Positions 26,800-35,912 of a stretch of DNA of 64,000 nt are shown in pieces. The notes beneath the pieces are model-generated. The model searched no databases, was not told the origin of the DNA, and saw only the letters and a program-made list of their open reading frames with translations. How positions within the stretch are numbered: the stretch's first letter is position 1; every line of letters starts with the position of its first letter. The position numbers were made by a program, and so were the translations under genes. Location of the stretch: the NCBI RefSeq assembly GCF_025426255.1, contig NZ_CP104861.1:1860001-1924000 (forward strand), written 5' to 3'. The DNA is from Pseudomonas fragi (GTDB lineage Bacteria; Pseudomonadota; Gammaproteobacteria; Pseudomonadales; Pseudomonadaceae).

Positions 26800-28388
26800 C
26801 CCCGCTTCAGAACGCCAAATGCTCGCTATAGCTGTTGTTGTCGATGCAGGGCTCTGTGAATAAGCCGCTCAAGTAATCTATATCGATGCCTCCGGGAGCT
26901 CCACGACTGGTCGCCGTAGCACCCTCAACGAAGTGCATGCAGGCCAGGCCAGATTTAGCTTGTTCAGTTCGTTTTTTAGATACCCGAACAGACCCATGAC
27001 GTTGCTGACTGGTGGAGTGTTTCCAGCGTCAGGCGCGACCACCGCCTTCAGGGCGTCGATCGTGAATATATGAGCTGATGAAGGCACCTGGCGCGGCGCG
27101 GCCCGGGATGATGGCGGACTGGCTTGCAGTGATGTGTACGCATCGGAGTACGATCTGCCTGGCGTATGTCGGCCGTTGGCTACTCAGATCACACTCCGAT
27201 GCGACCTCCCGTGAGGGATCGGGCAGTTAGCGACAGGCTGTCGTTGGCGCTGGTTGTTCAGTAAGAACCTTTATAGGTAAGTGAAGCTCGGTCGCGCTAA
27301 CTTGCACTGTTTTCTGCAGATTTATTTGCGTGCAGCTACTCTGCGTAGCCATCCCGCTGTATGGTCACTTTGCCCGGGGAACGCCGGGCTTGAATGACGC
27401 CTGCATTGTTTCGCAGAAGGCGCAAGCCGACTTGCGCGGGCTCATCTACGAGATTTCTCCGTTGCTCTATGCTGGTTCTGTGCTCACGCTGTTAATAAAT
27501 AAGGTTAATTTTTGGGGAGATTTTGCGTTATGGAAAATGCATTCAAACAGCCATTATTCGTAGTCGGGGTCTCGCTGTCTGCTGTAGGTCTCGCCACTTC
27601 AATACCCGGAATCTGGATACCTGGGTGCGTCTTTATGGTTATCGGGCTTACGAAAAGAACGAAGGGTTGAGGTAACTTGTGTTCTGCACTTTCTGTCTCT
27701 GTGAAGAGGGGGTTATTGTATTGAACGTGAAGTCCGTCGGCGGCCGGGCTTCTTGTTTTTATTGAAGGTTTTTAAGTTACAGGCGTGTGCAAGCTGCCTG
27801 TTTAAACTAGGCGGGTAGTAACGCTGATACTGCTTTTACAGAGCTGTGTTGTTTGCCAATGGCTGGGCCCTCTTGTGTGTGGATAAAAGAAACGTTGACC
27901 GGGGTTCGGGTTTTCCGAATGTATAAACACCTGAAGAACTGACGCCGTTGTACTGGGGGTGAGGGCTTAATGAATTGTCTACGCTAGAGCCCCGATAGCC
28001 GCCAACACAATGATTACCCGCATGAAAACCACGTTCGCTATCACCATGCTTTGTTCGCGTGCGCGGTGTGAGCGTCAGTGTAGTCGTGAGTTTTCGAAGT
28101 GGGCAGTTTACAACGGGCGTTGCAAGAGAAACTCGCCATCTGTGTACGTTGTTTTTATTACAACTGTCATAAATCAGGTGGGCTTAGCCATTTATCGGAA
28201 AGAAATCATAGTGCGGGCCCGTTGGGTGCTGTGCTTCCTGAATAGATGTAATTACAAACTTGCGTTTGTTATTCGTGGCACTACACTCCGGCTCCCTGCA
28301 GGTAAGCAGGCTTTGGAAAAGCCGAATAAGCATTGCATCTTTAATTCAAAGATACGCAGTTCATTAATACTCAAGGATAGAGGTATAT
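26800..28388. other. Gene-poor left arm of the island
   Basis: About 1.6 kb with no convincing full-length gene. It holds one 46-residue membrane ORF (27530-27670). It also has an 11-bp inverted repeat, CGCATCGGAGT / ACTCCGATGCG, at 27139-27149 and 27193-27203. Open frames at 26878-27087 (minus), 27330-27563 (plus) and 28010 onward (plus) lack ribosome binding sites and read as noise or decayed phage sequence. A promoter for the cargo genes should lie in the last few hundred bases, but none is obvious. Confidence 0.5.
27530..27670 (+). CDS. Small hydrophobic protein (46 aa)
   Basis: A 46-residue ORF: MENAFKQPLFVVGVSLSAVG, then a second hydrophobic stretch IWIPGCVFMVIGL and a basic end LTKRTKG. 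TGGGGAGA lies 9 nt before the ATG, an acceptable ribosome binding site. It may be a two-helix membrane peptide. No family recognised. It is the only translatable-looking element in the left arm of the island. Confidence 0.5.
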   Translation: MENAFKQPLFVVGVSLSAVGLATSIPGIWIPGCVFMVIGLTKRTKG

Positions 28389-29420
28389 ATGACGAAGCAA
28401 ATACAATCACAGTTGGTACTCAAGAACGAAGATGCTGCACTTCACTTGCTGGATCAAACGATGGGTTATACCTATCAGGCAGCCCTACGGGCAGTAGCAC
28501 AACTTGGGGTCGCCGATTATCTGGCCGACGGGCCAAAGTCAGTGGTGGATCTGGCGCAGGCCGTGGGCGCGGAGCCTCAGAAGTTGCAGCGATTGCTGCG
28601 AGTTACTGCAACACGGGATATTTTCCGCGAGGTTGAGCCCGGTGTTTTTGAGCTCACGCCGGCGGCAGATTATCTGCGTACCGATGCTGATCATTCACTG
28701 CGTTCTGCTGTGCTGATGCTTACCGATGAGACGTTCTGGCGGCCCATCGGTGAACTGATCGAGAGTGCCCGTGGTAATCCCCCGTTCAGGCACCTGTATG
28801 GCAAATCCTTTTTCGAGTACTGGTCGCAGGCTGGTGCCCAGGCAGAGGATTTTCACGTCGGCATGTCCTCCATGTCGGAAGTGGAGAACATTTTCCTGGT
28901 GCGCAGTTATGAGTTCCCTGACGGAGCCACCGTTGCGGATATTGCGGGAGGCTTTGGCGGTTTGCTGCTGCGTGTGCTGCAGACCAATCCCAGTCTCCAC
29001 GGAATCTTGTACGACCAGCCGCACGTTCTGGAAAGGAACCGCTTGGGTGAGCTGGCAGACAACTCCCGGTGGGAGCTGAGTTCGGGTGATTTCTTCAAGT
29101 CCGCACCGAAGGCGGATATTTATCTTCTCAAGTACATCATGCATGACTGGCCTGATGAGCAGGCATCGCTGATCCTGAAGAACATCCGCAAAGCCATGAA
29201 CCCCGGCGCACGCATCCTCATCATGGATCCCCTCATTCCGGAGGGAAACACGCCGCACTCCGGGAAGTTGATGGACCTGTTGTGCATGGGTATCTACGAA
29301 GGCGGCAGGGAGCGGACCAAAAAAGAGTTCGAACAGTTGTTGGCAAGCGCCGATATGCGCTTGAACCGCACTATTGATACGGGCTGCTACGTATCAATTA
29401 TCGAGGCATGCGCGGTGTAG
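28389..29420 (+). CDS. SAM-dependent O-methyltransferase (family 2, PhzM/ASMT-like)
   Basis: A 343-residue small-molecule methyltransferase. An N-terminal helical dimerisation domain (TYQAALRAVAQLGVADYLADGP) is followed by a Rossmann SAM domain with motif I VADIAGGFGGLLLRVL (near nt 28935-28980). The catalytic block is LKYIMHDWPDEQASLILKNI (near 29130), where His is the general base in this family. It methylates a hydroxyl (or N) group on an aromatic or secondary metabolite; the substrate is unknown. AAGGATAGAGG precedes the ATG. It is island cargo with a flavoprotein gene directly downstream. Confidence 0.88.
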   Translation: MTKQIQSQLVLKNEDAALHLLDQTMGYTYQAALRAVAQLGVADYLADGPKSVVDLAQAVGAEPQKLQRLLRVTATRDIFREVEPGVFELTPAADYLRTDADHSLRSAVLMLTDETFWRPIGELIESARGNPPFRHLYGKSFFEYWSQAGAQAEDFHVGMSSMSEVENIFLVRSYEFPDGATVADIAGGFGGLLLRVLQTNPSLHGILYDQPHVLERNRLGELADNSRWELSSGDFFKSAPKADIYLLKYIMHDWPDEQASLILKNIRKAMNPGARILIMDPLIPEGNTPHSGKLMDLLCMGIYEGGRERTKKEFEQLLASADMRLNRTIDTGCYVSIIEACAV

Positions 29421-29432
29421 TGAATCGTGCGT

Positions 29433-29465
29433 AAAGCCGCATTGGCAAATGATCAATGCGGCTTT
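29433..29465 (+). terminator. Strong hairpin between methyltransferase and flavoprotein genes
   Basis: A perfect 12-bp stem AAAGCCGCATTG / CAATGCGGCTTT with a 9-nt loop, 12 nt after the methyltransferase stop. The T run is only three bases, so it may be a partial terminator or a processing site rather than a full stop. Confidence 0.65.
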
Positions 29466-29513
29466 GCCTGTGTGATCAGCCACTGCGTTCTTACTCTTTT
29501 CAGAGGCAATCCC

Positions 29514-31007
29514 ATGAATAGACTTGCCATAGTCGGTGCCGGAGCTGCCGGCGTTGCGACTTTCATCGCTGCGGTCAGGGCGGGTGTTGCGCGAACCATC
29601 TATATGGTAGATCCGCACCCCGTCGGCCCGGGAACAGCATTCTCGAATACGGATCGCGACATTCTCTGTAATACCTCGGTTGATACCATGTCGGTGTTGC
29701 ACGACGTGCCCCTGGATTTTCTTGAACACTTGAGTTGCGAAGGCTACGCCTCTACGGCCGAGAGCTTTGTGCCGCGGTTTTTGGTGGGCCGATACCTGGC
29801 GAACCGCTTTGTGCAGTATTCCGCCATGGCGCGGGAGCAGGGGGTGGTCGTCAAATATGTATCGAGTACGTTCAAGGCCCTGAAGATTCATGGCCACCGC
29901 CGCTATGAACTGGAGTTTGTTGACTCCCCTCAGGTGCCGTCCTCATCTCTGATGGTCACTGATGTGGTGTTCTGTACGGGCTTTGGGCCGCCTCGTTTAC
30001 CGCTTGTTGCGCAACCTTTTTTCAACCATTCGAGCTTCATCAAGAATCCGTACCCTGAAGCCAGCATGCTGGCGATGATTCCTGAAAAATCCCGTGTGCT
30101 TGTGATGGGTAGCAAACTGTCGGCCATCGACAGTGCGATCGTTCTCTGTCGCGACGGGCATCAAGTGACCATGCTGTCCCCGTCGGGAGAGTTCCCCGCC
30201 GTACGTGCGCGTTTCATGCGCAGCCCAAAGGCAGCATTCGTTGGCGAAGACATCGCATCCGTCATGGCGCCAGGGGAGGAGGGCTGCAAGACGTACAGTC
30301 CTTCGCTGCACTATAGGTACGTCAAATACTTCTCCAAGGTATTGCGCCAGAACATTGGCAAAGACTGGAGTCAGCAGTTCTCCTATTCATCGACTGTTCT
30401 CGGCAGGTTGAAGGAAGAAGTCGAAATTGCAGAGAGTGGTGATAGCCAGTGGCAGGAATACGTTGTTGATTTCATGCATGCCATTAACGGCGTGCACAAC
30501 AAGGAAGACGTCTATTTCGACGGCTCTTTCCACCCTCGCTTCGAGCGTCTGCTTTACAGGTATATTACGGCACTCGCACTGCCCAACGCCCGCAAACTGT
30601 TGAAGTACATTGAAGACGGTGTTCTCTGCGTAGAGGGCGGTGAAATCAGCGCGATGGATTACTCAGACAGGCGCCCCAATGCATGGAATGTCAGTTGGGG
30701 TGGGGAGGTGCATGGCTTTGACACCATTGTTGCAGCCACGGGCTACTACCAGTCCAGATATGTCATGAGCGATGACGGCAGGGTCGAGCTGGACGTGACA
30801 GGTGAGCGGGGCAGGCATGCGATCACTATCTTGCCGAGCATGGCCGGTGCGCATGAGAGTTTTGGCGGCAAGGAGAGCATCTGGTTCGTCGGCGCGCCGG
30901 CCCGCCCGCGTGTCTGGGTACCGAATGCCCTTGTTGTGGTTACACCATTGGCAAACCAGGTCATCGAGAGCATGCGTCAGCTTCCACGAGTGGGGGCGGC
31001 CGCTTGA
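29514..31007 (+). CDS. FAD/NAD(P)-binding oxidoreductase (FAD_NAD_binding_9-like)
   Basis: A 497-residue flavoprotein. It opens with the Rossmann motif RLAIVGAGAAGVATFIAAV, followed by VDPHPVGPGTAFSNTDRDILCNT, which is typical of the FAD-NAD(P)-binding family PF13454. A second nucleotide-binding segment, SRVLVMGSKLSAIDSAIVLCRDGHQVTMLS, lies near residues 190-220, and a GATGYYQ-like segment lies late (IVAATGYYQS). AGAGG lies 8-9 nt before the ATG at 29514. Members oxidise or hydroxylate small molecules in specialised metabolism. The pairing with a methyltransferase on an island suggests a two-step tailoring function; this is inference. Confidence 0.83.
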   Translation: MNRLAIVGAGAAGVATFIAAVRAGVARTIYMVDPHPVGPGTAFSNTDRDILCNTSVDTMSVLHDVPLDFLEHLSCEGYASTAESFVPRFLVGRYLANRFVQYSAMAREQGVVVKYVSSTFKALKIHGHRRYELEFVDSPQVPSSSLMVTDVVFCTGFGPPRLPLVAQPFFNHSSFIKNPYPEASMLAMIPEKSRVLVMGSKLSAIDSAIVLCRDGHQVTMLSPSGEFPAVRARFMRSPKAAFVGEDIASVMAPGEEGCKTYSPSLHYRYVKYFSKVLRQNIGKDWSQQFSYSSTVLGRLKEEVEIAESGDSQWQEYVVDFMHAINGVHNKEDVYFDGSFHPRFERLLYRYITALALPNARKLLKYIEDGVLCVEGGEISAMDYSDRRPNAWNVSWGGEVHGFDTIVAATGYYQSRYVMSDDGRVELDVTGERGRHAITILPSMAGAHESFGGKESIWFVGAPARPRVWVPNALVVVTPLANQVIESMRQLPRVGAAA

Positions 31008-31081
31008 TGTCATGAGCTGAGCTGTCAGTCAGTGCCTGCGCGCGGCTTGTAGCTGCGCGTTGGCATTTCTCGTCCCCCCGC

Positions 31082-31687
31082 TCATTCAACCTCAAGCGCG
31101 GCCTGTATCTGATCGGCATATTTGCCCAGATTATCCAGCTCCCATTGAAGCTGGGCAGGGCCGCTTGAGTTGAAAACCTTGGACTGGATCAAGGTCAAAG
31201 CAGCGGCAACGGCAAGCTCTCGTCTATTCTGCGGGCTTGCTGCACCAAAGGGGGTGTCGCCTCTGTCGCTCACCGGGTTGTGAATGTTGATCAGCAATTC
31301 GCGCTTTGCGAATCGATAGAATCGAGACATAAAAGCGAGCTGTATCCTGCACGTTGAAGGTTTCACCGTCTTCAATCGCATGATTTTGAAGTCGTTGATC
31401 ATCTTCGGAGTGATGTCTTGGATTGGTTGGGTGAAATGCCTGCCAAGGTGCTCAACAACCTTTAGAGCGTGTTGATAGCTGCCTTTGCCTTTGAGCATGG
31501 TTTCGCAGTAGGTCATGCCCAACGTATAGATAGTGTGGTGCTTGTTATCCATTGTCACGGCTTCAATCTGGCTGGCCCATGACTCTGCCGCAGCTTTGGT
31601 GCTGAAGGTTTTTGATTGGGGAGATTTGCCTTTAACTCGTACCTGAGCGTTCCAGTTGCCTGATGGAAGTAAGCGAATGTTGGCCAT
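31082..31687 (-). pseudogene. Truncated tyrosine-recombinase integrase fused to an unrelated tail
   Basis: 201 codons. Residues 1 to about 141 are a phage integrase N terminus (MANIRLLPSGNWNAQVRVKG arm-binding domain, then a SAM-like core-binding domain ending LLINIHNPVSD). The catalytic domain with the R-H-R-Y residues is missing. After NPVSD the frame continues into SPQNRRELAVAAALTLIQSKV ... QAALEVE, which does not look like integrase and resembles the end of a small helical protein. A deletion probably joined two genes in frame. It lies 75 bp from the right attachment repeat, where an intact integrase would be expected. Confidence 0.82.
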
Positions 31688-31761
31688 TTTTGACGCCTCA
31701 AAATGTGAATGGGCGTTCTGTGAAACCCAAGAGCACCAAGGCTTGCAGCTTGCTCAAGCAG

Positions 31762-31889
31762 ACCTTGACATGGTGGGGGTCGTTGGTTCGAGTCCAATCG
31801 CGCCTACCAAACAAAATCCGCTCTGCTGGGCGGTCTAGAAGGGCTCACCGAAAGGTGGGCCCTTTTTTGTTGTCTGCGATTTGCAAAAC
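31762..31889 (+). repeat. Island attachment repeat, right copy (att)
   Basis: Exact 128-bp copy of 26672-26799, containing the 3' 48 nt of tRNA-Val plus its terminator (31841-31868). It is not a functional tRNA because the 5' half is absent. It is followed by TTTTGCAAAAC, a short repeat of its own last bases. Confidence 0.92.
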
Positions 31890-32020
31890 TTTTGCAAAAC
31901 CCCCACCTCAGGCGCATTACGCGCCGGATAGAGTGCGTATCAAGCGAGCAGGCCTGCTACAGACTATTGTGGGGGCGATCATCGGTGGGGCGATCTACGC
32001 CGAAGACAAGATGTAAGCGA
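31890..32020. other. Short region after the right att repeat
   Basis: Contains a plus-strand reading end, VRIKRAGLLQTIVGAIIGGA..., from a possible GTG at 31933 to the stop at 32014-32016 (27 residues). It looks like the C-terminal remnant of a membrane protein rather than a complete gene. Confidence 0.3.
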
Positions 32021-32299
32021 TTAAGGAAGATCGGTCGACGACGGCTTGGGCTGCACTCTGAAGCGTGAAGTCCGCACGTATCTTCCAAGCAGCCACATGC
32101 CGTAGGCAATACTTGCCGAGAGCACGCAAAATAGCCAGACGCCCAGCACTTCTCCGAATCGATAGGGTGTCAAATGCGTCGTAAAAACCAGCACGGCAGA
32201 CTTGAAAACGGTTTTCGAAACTTGGACCCATATCAAAATGGCTACGGCGTATATCGGTAACGAGGCCGCCAATCGAAGCCAGTAAAGCGCTTTGTTCAT
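32021..32299 (-). CDS. Small membrane protein of unknown function (92 aa)
   Basis: A 92-residue ORF starting MNKALYWLRLAASLPIYAVA with two to three hydrophobic segments (LPIYAVAILIWVQV; FGEVLGVWLFCVLSASIAYGMWLL) and a basic C-terminal tail (RYVRTSRFRVQPKP). GGAAGACG before the ATG at 32299 is a weak ribosome binding site. It sits between the right island boundary and an IS element. No family recognised. Confidence 0.55.
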   Translation of the reverse strand: MNKALYWLRLAASLPIYAVAILIWVQVSKTVFKSAVLVFTTHLTPYRFGEVLGVWLFCVLSASIAYGMWLLGRYVRTSRFRVQPKPSSTDLP

Positions 32300-32404
32300 G
32301 AGTAACGTCTTCCTTGATGGGGCGTTTAAAGCACGGCATGTTAAGGGCTTCATACGCCAAGTCTACCCCTGGGCTGTGTTCTGCTTAGACAGGGTTTGTA
32401 GTGG

Positions 32405-33567
<1,163 letters not shown>

Positions 33568-33762
33568 CTGACACCTCGTTCTGGCGAGCATTCTCGCCTA
33601 AATGGGTGTCCGGTTTCATTAGACCACTACAGTTGCGCGAGTGACTTTCCTTGTGGCAATCACAACCGAAGAGTCTTCTTGCATTTTTATGCGCAATTCA
33701 CCGTACAGAGCCAATGAGCTTCATGACGGTATGACCATCAATGGGGGCGGTGTATGCAGTGG

Positions 33763-34398
33763 TCAGTCGATCGCCTTGCTAACTGCTGCGCCAATCAGCA
33801 CGAACGGCGACAGCACAACCATAAACACGGTCATCCAGACTCCCGTGTAGGCGTCGTCGACCTTCTTTCCCAATCCTGATGTCGAGGTCGCGGGTTCCTG
33901 ACGCTTGGACACGCTCAGGGCATAACGATAGTGTTCGGCCTGGTCACCTTGGTGAACGCGGCATGCTTCATGGCTGAGGCTGACATAGCGTCCTCTCGGT
34001 GTATGCGTATCTCTCTCCGACTGAGCGATTGTGTTGTTGTGGCTGTCGATATTTTGTTGCAGGTCGCTCATCTGCGTCTTGAGCTCGGACTTGCATTCGC
34101 CCTCACTGGTGAACACGCGGCTAGTCTTGTTGATCACGCTGGGGCGATTTCGGCTATCCAGGAACACGTTGATTTCACCGCTGTGCCCATCATCCCGTTG
34201 AAATACCCTGGCCCCCGCGAGCGTTTCGAAACCGGTATTGGTGAGCGCGTTGAGTTCATCGCTGGAGAGCGGCTTATACAAGGTGTAGCCATAAATCTGC
34301 GGCCCGCTGATGGGCGCCTTGGTCGCAGGTGTGGCGCACGCCGTTAGTGACGAAGCAATAATCGAAAGGCTTAACGCGACACAAAACGTCCTGTTCAT
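33763..34398 (-). CDS. Lipoprotein of unknown function with a C-terminal membrane segment
   Basis: A 211-residue protein: signal peptide MNRTFCVALSLSIIASSLTAC with lipobox SLTAC, a mixed middle domain containing a likely coiled-coil (CKSELKTQMSDLQQNIDSHNNTIAQSE), and a C-terminal hydrophobic helix TGVWMTVFMVVLSPFVLIGAAV. An outer-membrane-anchored protein with a late transmembrane or amphipathic segment is unusual. The start at 34398 is chosen because it begins the signal peptide. It lies just right of the IS. No family recognised. Confidence 0.72.
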   Translation of the reverse strand: MNRTFCVALSLSIIASSLTACATPATKAPISGPQIYGYTLYKPLSSDELNALTNTGFETLAGARVFQRDDGHSGEINVFLDSRNRPSVINKTSRVFTSEGECKSELKTQMSDLQQNIDSHNNTIAQSERDTHTPRGRYVSLSHEACRVHQGDQAEHYRYALSVSKRQEPATSTSGLGKKVDDAYTGVWMTVFMVVLSPFVLIGAAVSKAID

Positions 34399-34633
34399 GA
34401 CTTCATCCATTGACTGTTTGGATCACCGATAATCAGGCGCAGGTTACCTGAGCCCCGTGCCATCGAGGTAGTTCGCGAGTTGTTGGTCGGGACGCCTCCC
34501 AACATGCAGGTGATAGGTTCGGCTGCTATGGAAACAGCCGAAAGTAGCCGATAAGCCGCGACAGTGATGCCTGCACGGGTTGCCTACCGTTTGGAGAGAC
34601 CATGCTTATCACTTCGTTGCTTTTCATGATGGG

Positions 34634-34801
34634 TTAGCGCCGGATACGGATCTTTTGCCAGCTCACATCGTTGTGAAATGCTCCCGTATCGCCTCGTATC
34701 ACATACAGGGTGGCCCTGTAGGCGGAGGTTAGTGGTGTGCATTGCAGTCCTCGAATTTTTCGATATGCCCATACCCAGCCGTGAGTCTTGCTGGCGTTCA
34801 T
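34634..34801 (-). CDS. 55-aa basic protein, paralogue A
   Basis: 55 codons from the ATG at 34801, preceded by AGGAAGAAGG, to TAA at 34634-34636. It starts MNASKTHGWVWAYRKIRGLQ and ends TLYVIRGDTGAFHNDVSWQK-IRIRR. It is clearly paralogous to the ORF at 35196-35363: both have 55 residues, share WAYRK, LTSAYRATLY, IRGDTGAF and end WQKIRIRR, with no gaps. Conservation at protein level with the same length, plus a ribosome binding site, supports a real gene. Strongly basic; possibly nucleic-acid-binding. Function unknown. Confidence 0.72.
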   Translation of the reverse strand: MNASKTHGWVWAYRKIRGLQCTPLTSAYRATLYVIRGDTGAFHNDVSWQKIRIRR

Positions 34802-34934
34802 CCTTCTTCCTGCTTTTTGATCTTCATGTTTCTAAGCTATCCAGGAAAATTATCTGAGTTTTCTTGGACTCTCACTTCTGCGCTAGTTCAATTATCAAGT
34901 ACGTTTTGTATTTTTTGAGAGATTTAAATCCCCG

Positions 34935-35108
34935 TCACGGCGCGGCACTTACTTTAGATCCTCCGAACGCCAGCGACATGGGGGCCTGGCCGCTCATCGG
35001 CTGGCCGTACGCATTCCGCAACCGGTTGGCGATCGGCGCGATAAAAAGGTTGGGTTGGACAATAACGAACTTGCGAATGTCTTGTGCAACTCGTTTGCCA
35101 TATCCTTT
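34935..35108 (-). pseudogene. Possible decayed gene fragment between the two 55-aa paralogues
   Basis: A minus-strand frame open for 57 codons without a start codon, bounded upstream by TAA. It reads GYGKRVAQDIRKFVIVQPNL followed by FIAPIANRLRNAYGQPMSGQ and ends GGSKVSAAP. It looks like the C-terminal part of a protein whose beginning has been lost. The plus-strand ORF over the same bases is less protein-like. Low certainty. Confidence 0.35.
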
Positions 35109-35195
35109 TTACGGCCGAAAGCGCTTTTATCAAGGATTACCCGTCAACATTACGGCTTGAGTGACCCGGTCTTGAATAAGTCGAAAGAGTAGGGG

Positions 35196-35363
35196 TTATC
35201 GGCGGATACGAATCTTCTGCCAGGTACGGCTGTTGTAAAAAGCCCCGGTATCACCTCGAATAGCATACAGGGTGGCTCTATAAGCAGAGGTTAGTCTGGA
35301 GCACAGAAGGCTGCGCATCTTGCGATAAGCCCACATCCAATCGCGTTTAAATAGTTTGCTCAT
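35196..35363 (-). CDS. 55-aa basic protein, paralogue B
   Basis: 55 codons, ATG at 35363 and TAA at 35196-35198. It starts MSKLFKRDWMWAYRKMRSLL and ends TLYAIRGDTGAFYNSRTWQK-IRIRR. It aligns end to end with the protein at 34634-34801 at roughly 60% identity. The ribosome binding site (AAGGCAG) is weaker than in the paralogue. The net charge is strongly positive. Both copies lie in accessory DNA next to an IS. Function unknown. Confidence 0.7.
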   Translation of the reverse strand: MSKLFKRDWMWAYRKMRSLLCSRLTSAYRATLYAIRGDTGAFYNSRTWQKIRIRR

Positions 35364-35703
35364 ATATCTGCCTTGATTTGGTAAAGCTCGCCTGTTGTGT
35401 CATTTAATGCGCTGAAAAATGATTCAGTAGGTTATGGGGGCGATGGCTGTTCACCGATGACATTAGTCCGTTCATGTCTGTATGCTCTCTGGTGTTCTTG
35501 ATGTGGTTATAAAAGGGTTGCTGAGCGTTAGGTGGCTGGGTGTGTCAGCTCGGTAGTGGTTTAGCGATGCAGGCACGTTGTTATAAATGCCTTCGTTGGC
35601 CAGGTTAATATAATGTCTGCAGCTGCCTGTTTCGAGTTTATGAATGGGCGTGTGGGATATTCACTGATCGTATTGGCGTAACCAGGGAAAAATTCCGGAG
35701 CAA
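35364..35703. other. AT-rich intergenic stretch
   Basis: About 340 bp of lower GC than the core with no supportable gene. TAATATAATG-type sequences near 35609-35617 could serve as -10 elements for the small ORFs that follow. Confidence 0.4.
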
Positions 35704-35814
35704 ATGATAGTGCTGAAACCGTTCGTCTGTAACCATTTCAAAAAATATTTTTACACTTTTTATTATGGCTTGACGGGTTGTTGGCGCCATTCGGCTGGCT
35801 GCAAATTTTCTTGA
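35704..35814 (+). CDS. Tiny ORF 1 of a packed set (36 aa, Cys/aromatic-rich)
   Basis: 36 codons: MIVLKPFVCNHFKKYFYTFY, then YGLTGCWRHSAGCKFS. CCGGAG lies 3 nt before the ATG, a possible though close ribosome binding site. The segment LTGCWRHSAG recurs as LTDCWRHSTG in the next ORF, encoded by a 32-bp imperfect DNA repeat (35769-35800 and 35866-35897, about six differences). Too short to judge by composition; function unknown. Confidence 0.4.
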   Translation: MIVLKPFVCNHFKKYFYTFYYGLTGCWRHSAGCKFS

Positions 35815-35818
35815 TTTT

Positions 35819-35911
35819 ATGTCTTCTATATATAGCGCTGACGATTGTTTGTTCTGGTTTTTTGCTTTGACGGATTGCTGGCGCCACTCAACTGGCTTGG
35901 TGACGTTATAA
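35819..35911 (+). CDS. Tiny ORF 2 of a packed set (30 aa)
   Basis: 30 codons: MSSIYSADDCLFWFFALTDC, then WRHSTGLVTL. It begins 4 nt after ORF 1 ends and in another frame, which would allow coupled translation. It shares F-W/Y-F/Y ... LT-CWRHS-G with ORF 1. No own Shine-Dalgarno is seen. Uncertain. Confidence 0.33.
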   Translation: MSSIYSADDCLFWFFALTDCWRHSTGLVTL

Positions 35912-35912
35912 A

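Larger units (their letters stand above)
26672..31889. mobile_element. tRNA-Val genomic island (remnant), about 5 kb
   Basis: The island is bounded by 128-bp direct repeats of the tRNA-Val 3' half and terminator. It contains a gene-poor left part, an O-methyltransferase gene, a flavoprotein gene and, at the right end, a tyrosine-recombinase fragment starting 75 bp from the right repeat. The integrase has lost its catalytic domain, so the island is probably immobile unless helped in trans. Confidence 0.85.

Noticed and set aside
26878..27087. 69-codon minus-strand ORF near the left island boundary
   Set aside because: No Shine-Dalgarno and no recognisable family; could be a phage remnant but evidence is too thin.
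28010..28636. 208-codon plus-strand frame before and into the methyltransferase gene
   Set aside because: It overlaps the methyltransferase start in another frame, is rich in Arg/Cys and has no ribosome binding site or domain.
31663..32016. 117-codon plus-strand frame over the right att repeat
   Set aside because: Most of it is translated tRNA and terminator sequence; only the last 27 codons might be a gene remnant.
34584..34772. 62-codon minus-strand frame over the first 55-aa paralogue
   Set aside because: The overlapping frame at 34634-34801 has the ribosome binding site and a conserved paralogue; this one does not.
34864..35160. 98-codon plus-strand ORF between the two 55-aa genes
   Set aside because: No ribosome binding site, odd composition, and the opposite strand reads more like a protein remnant.
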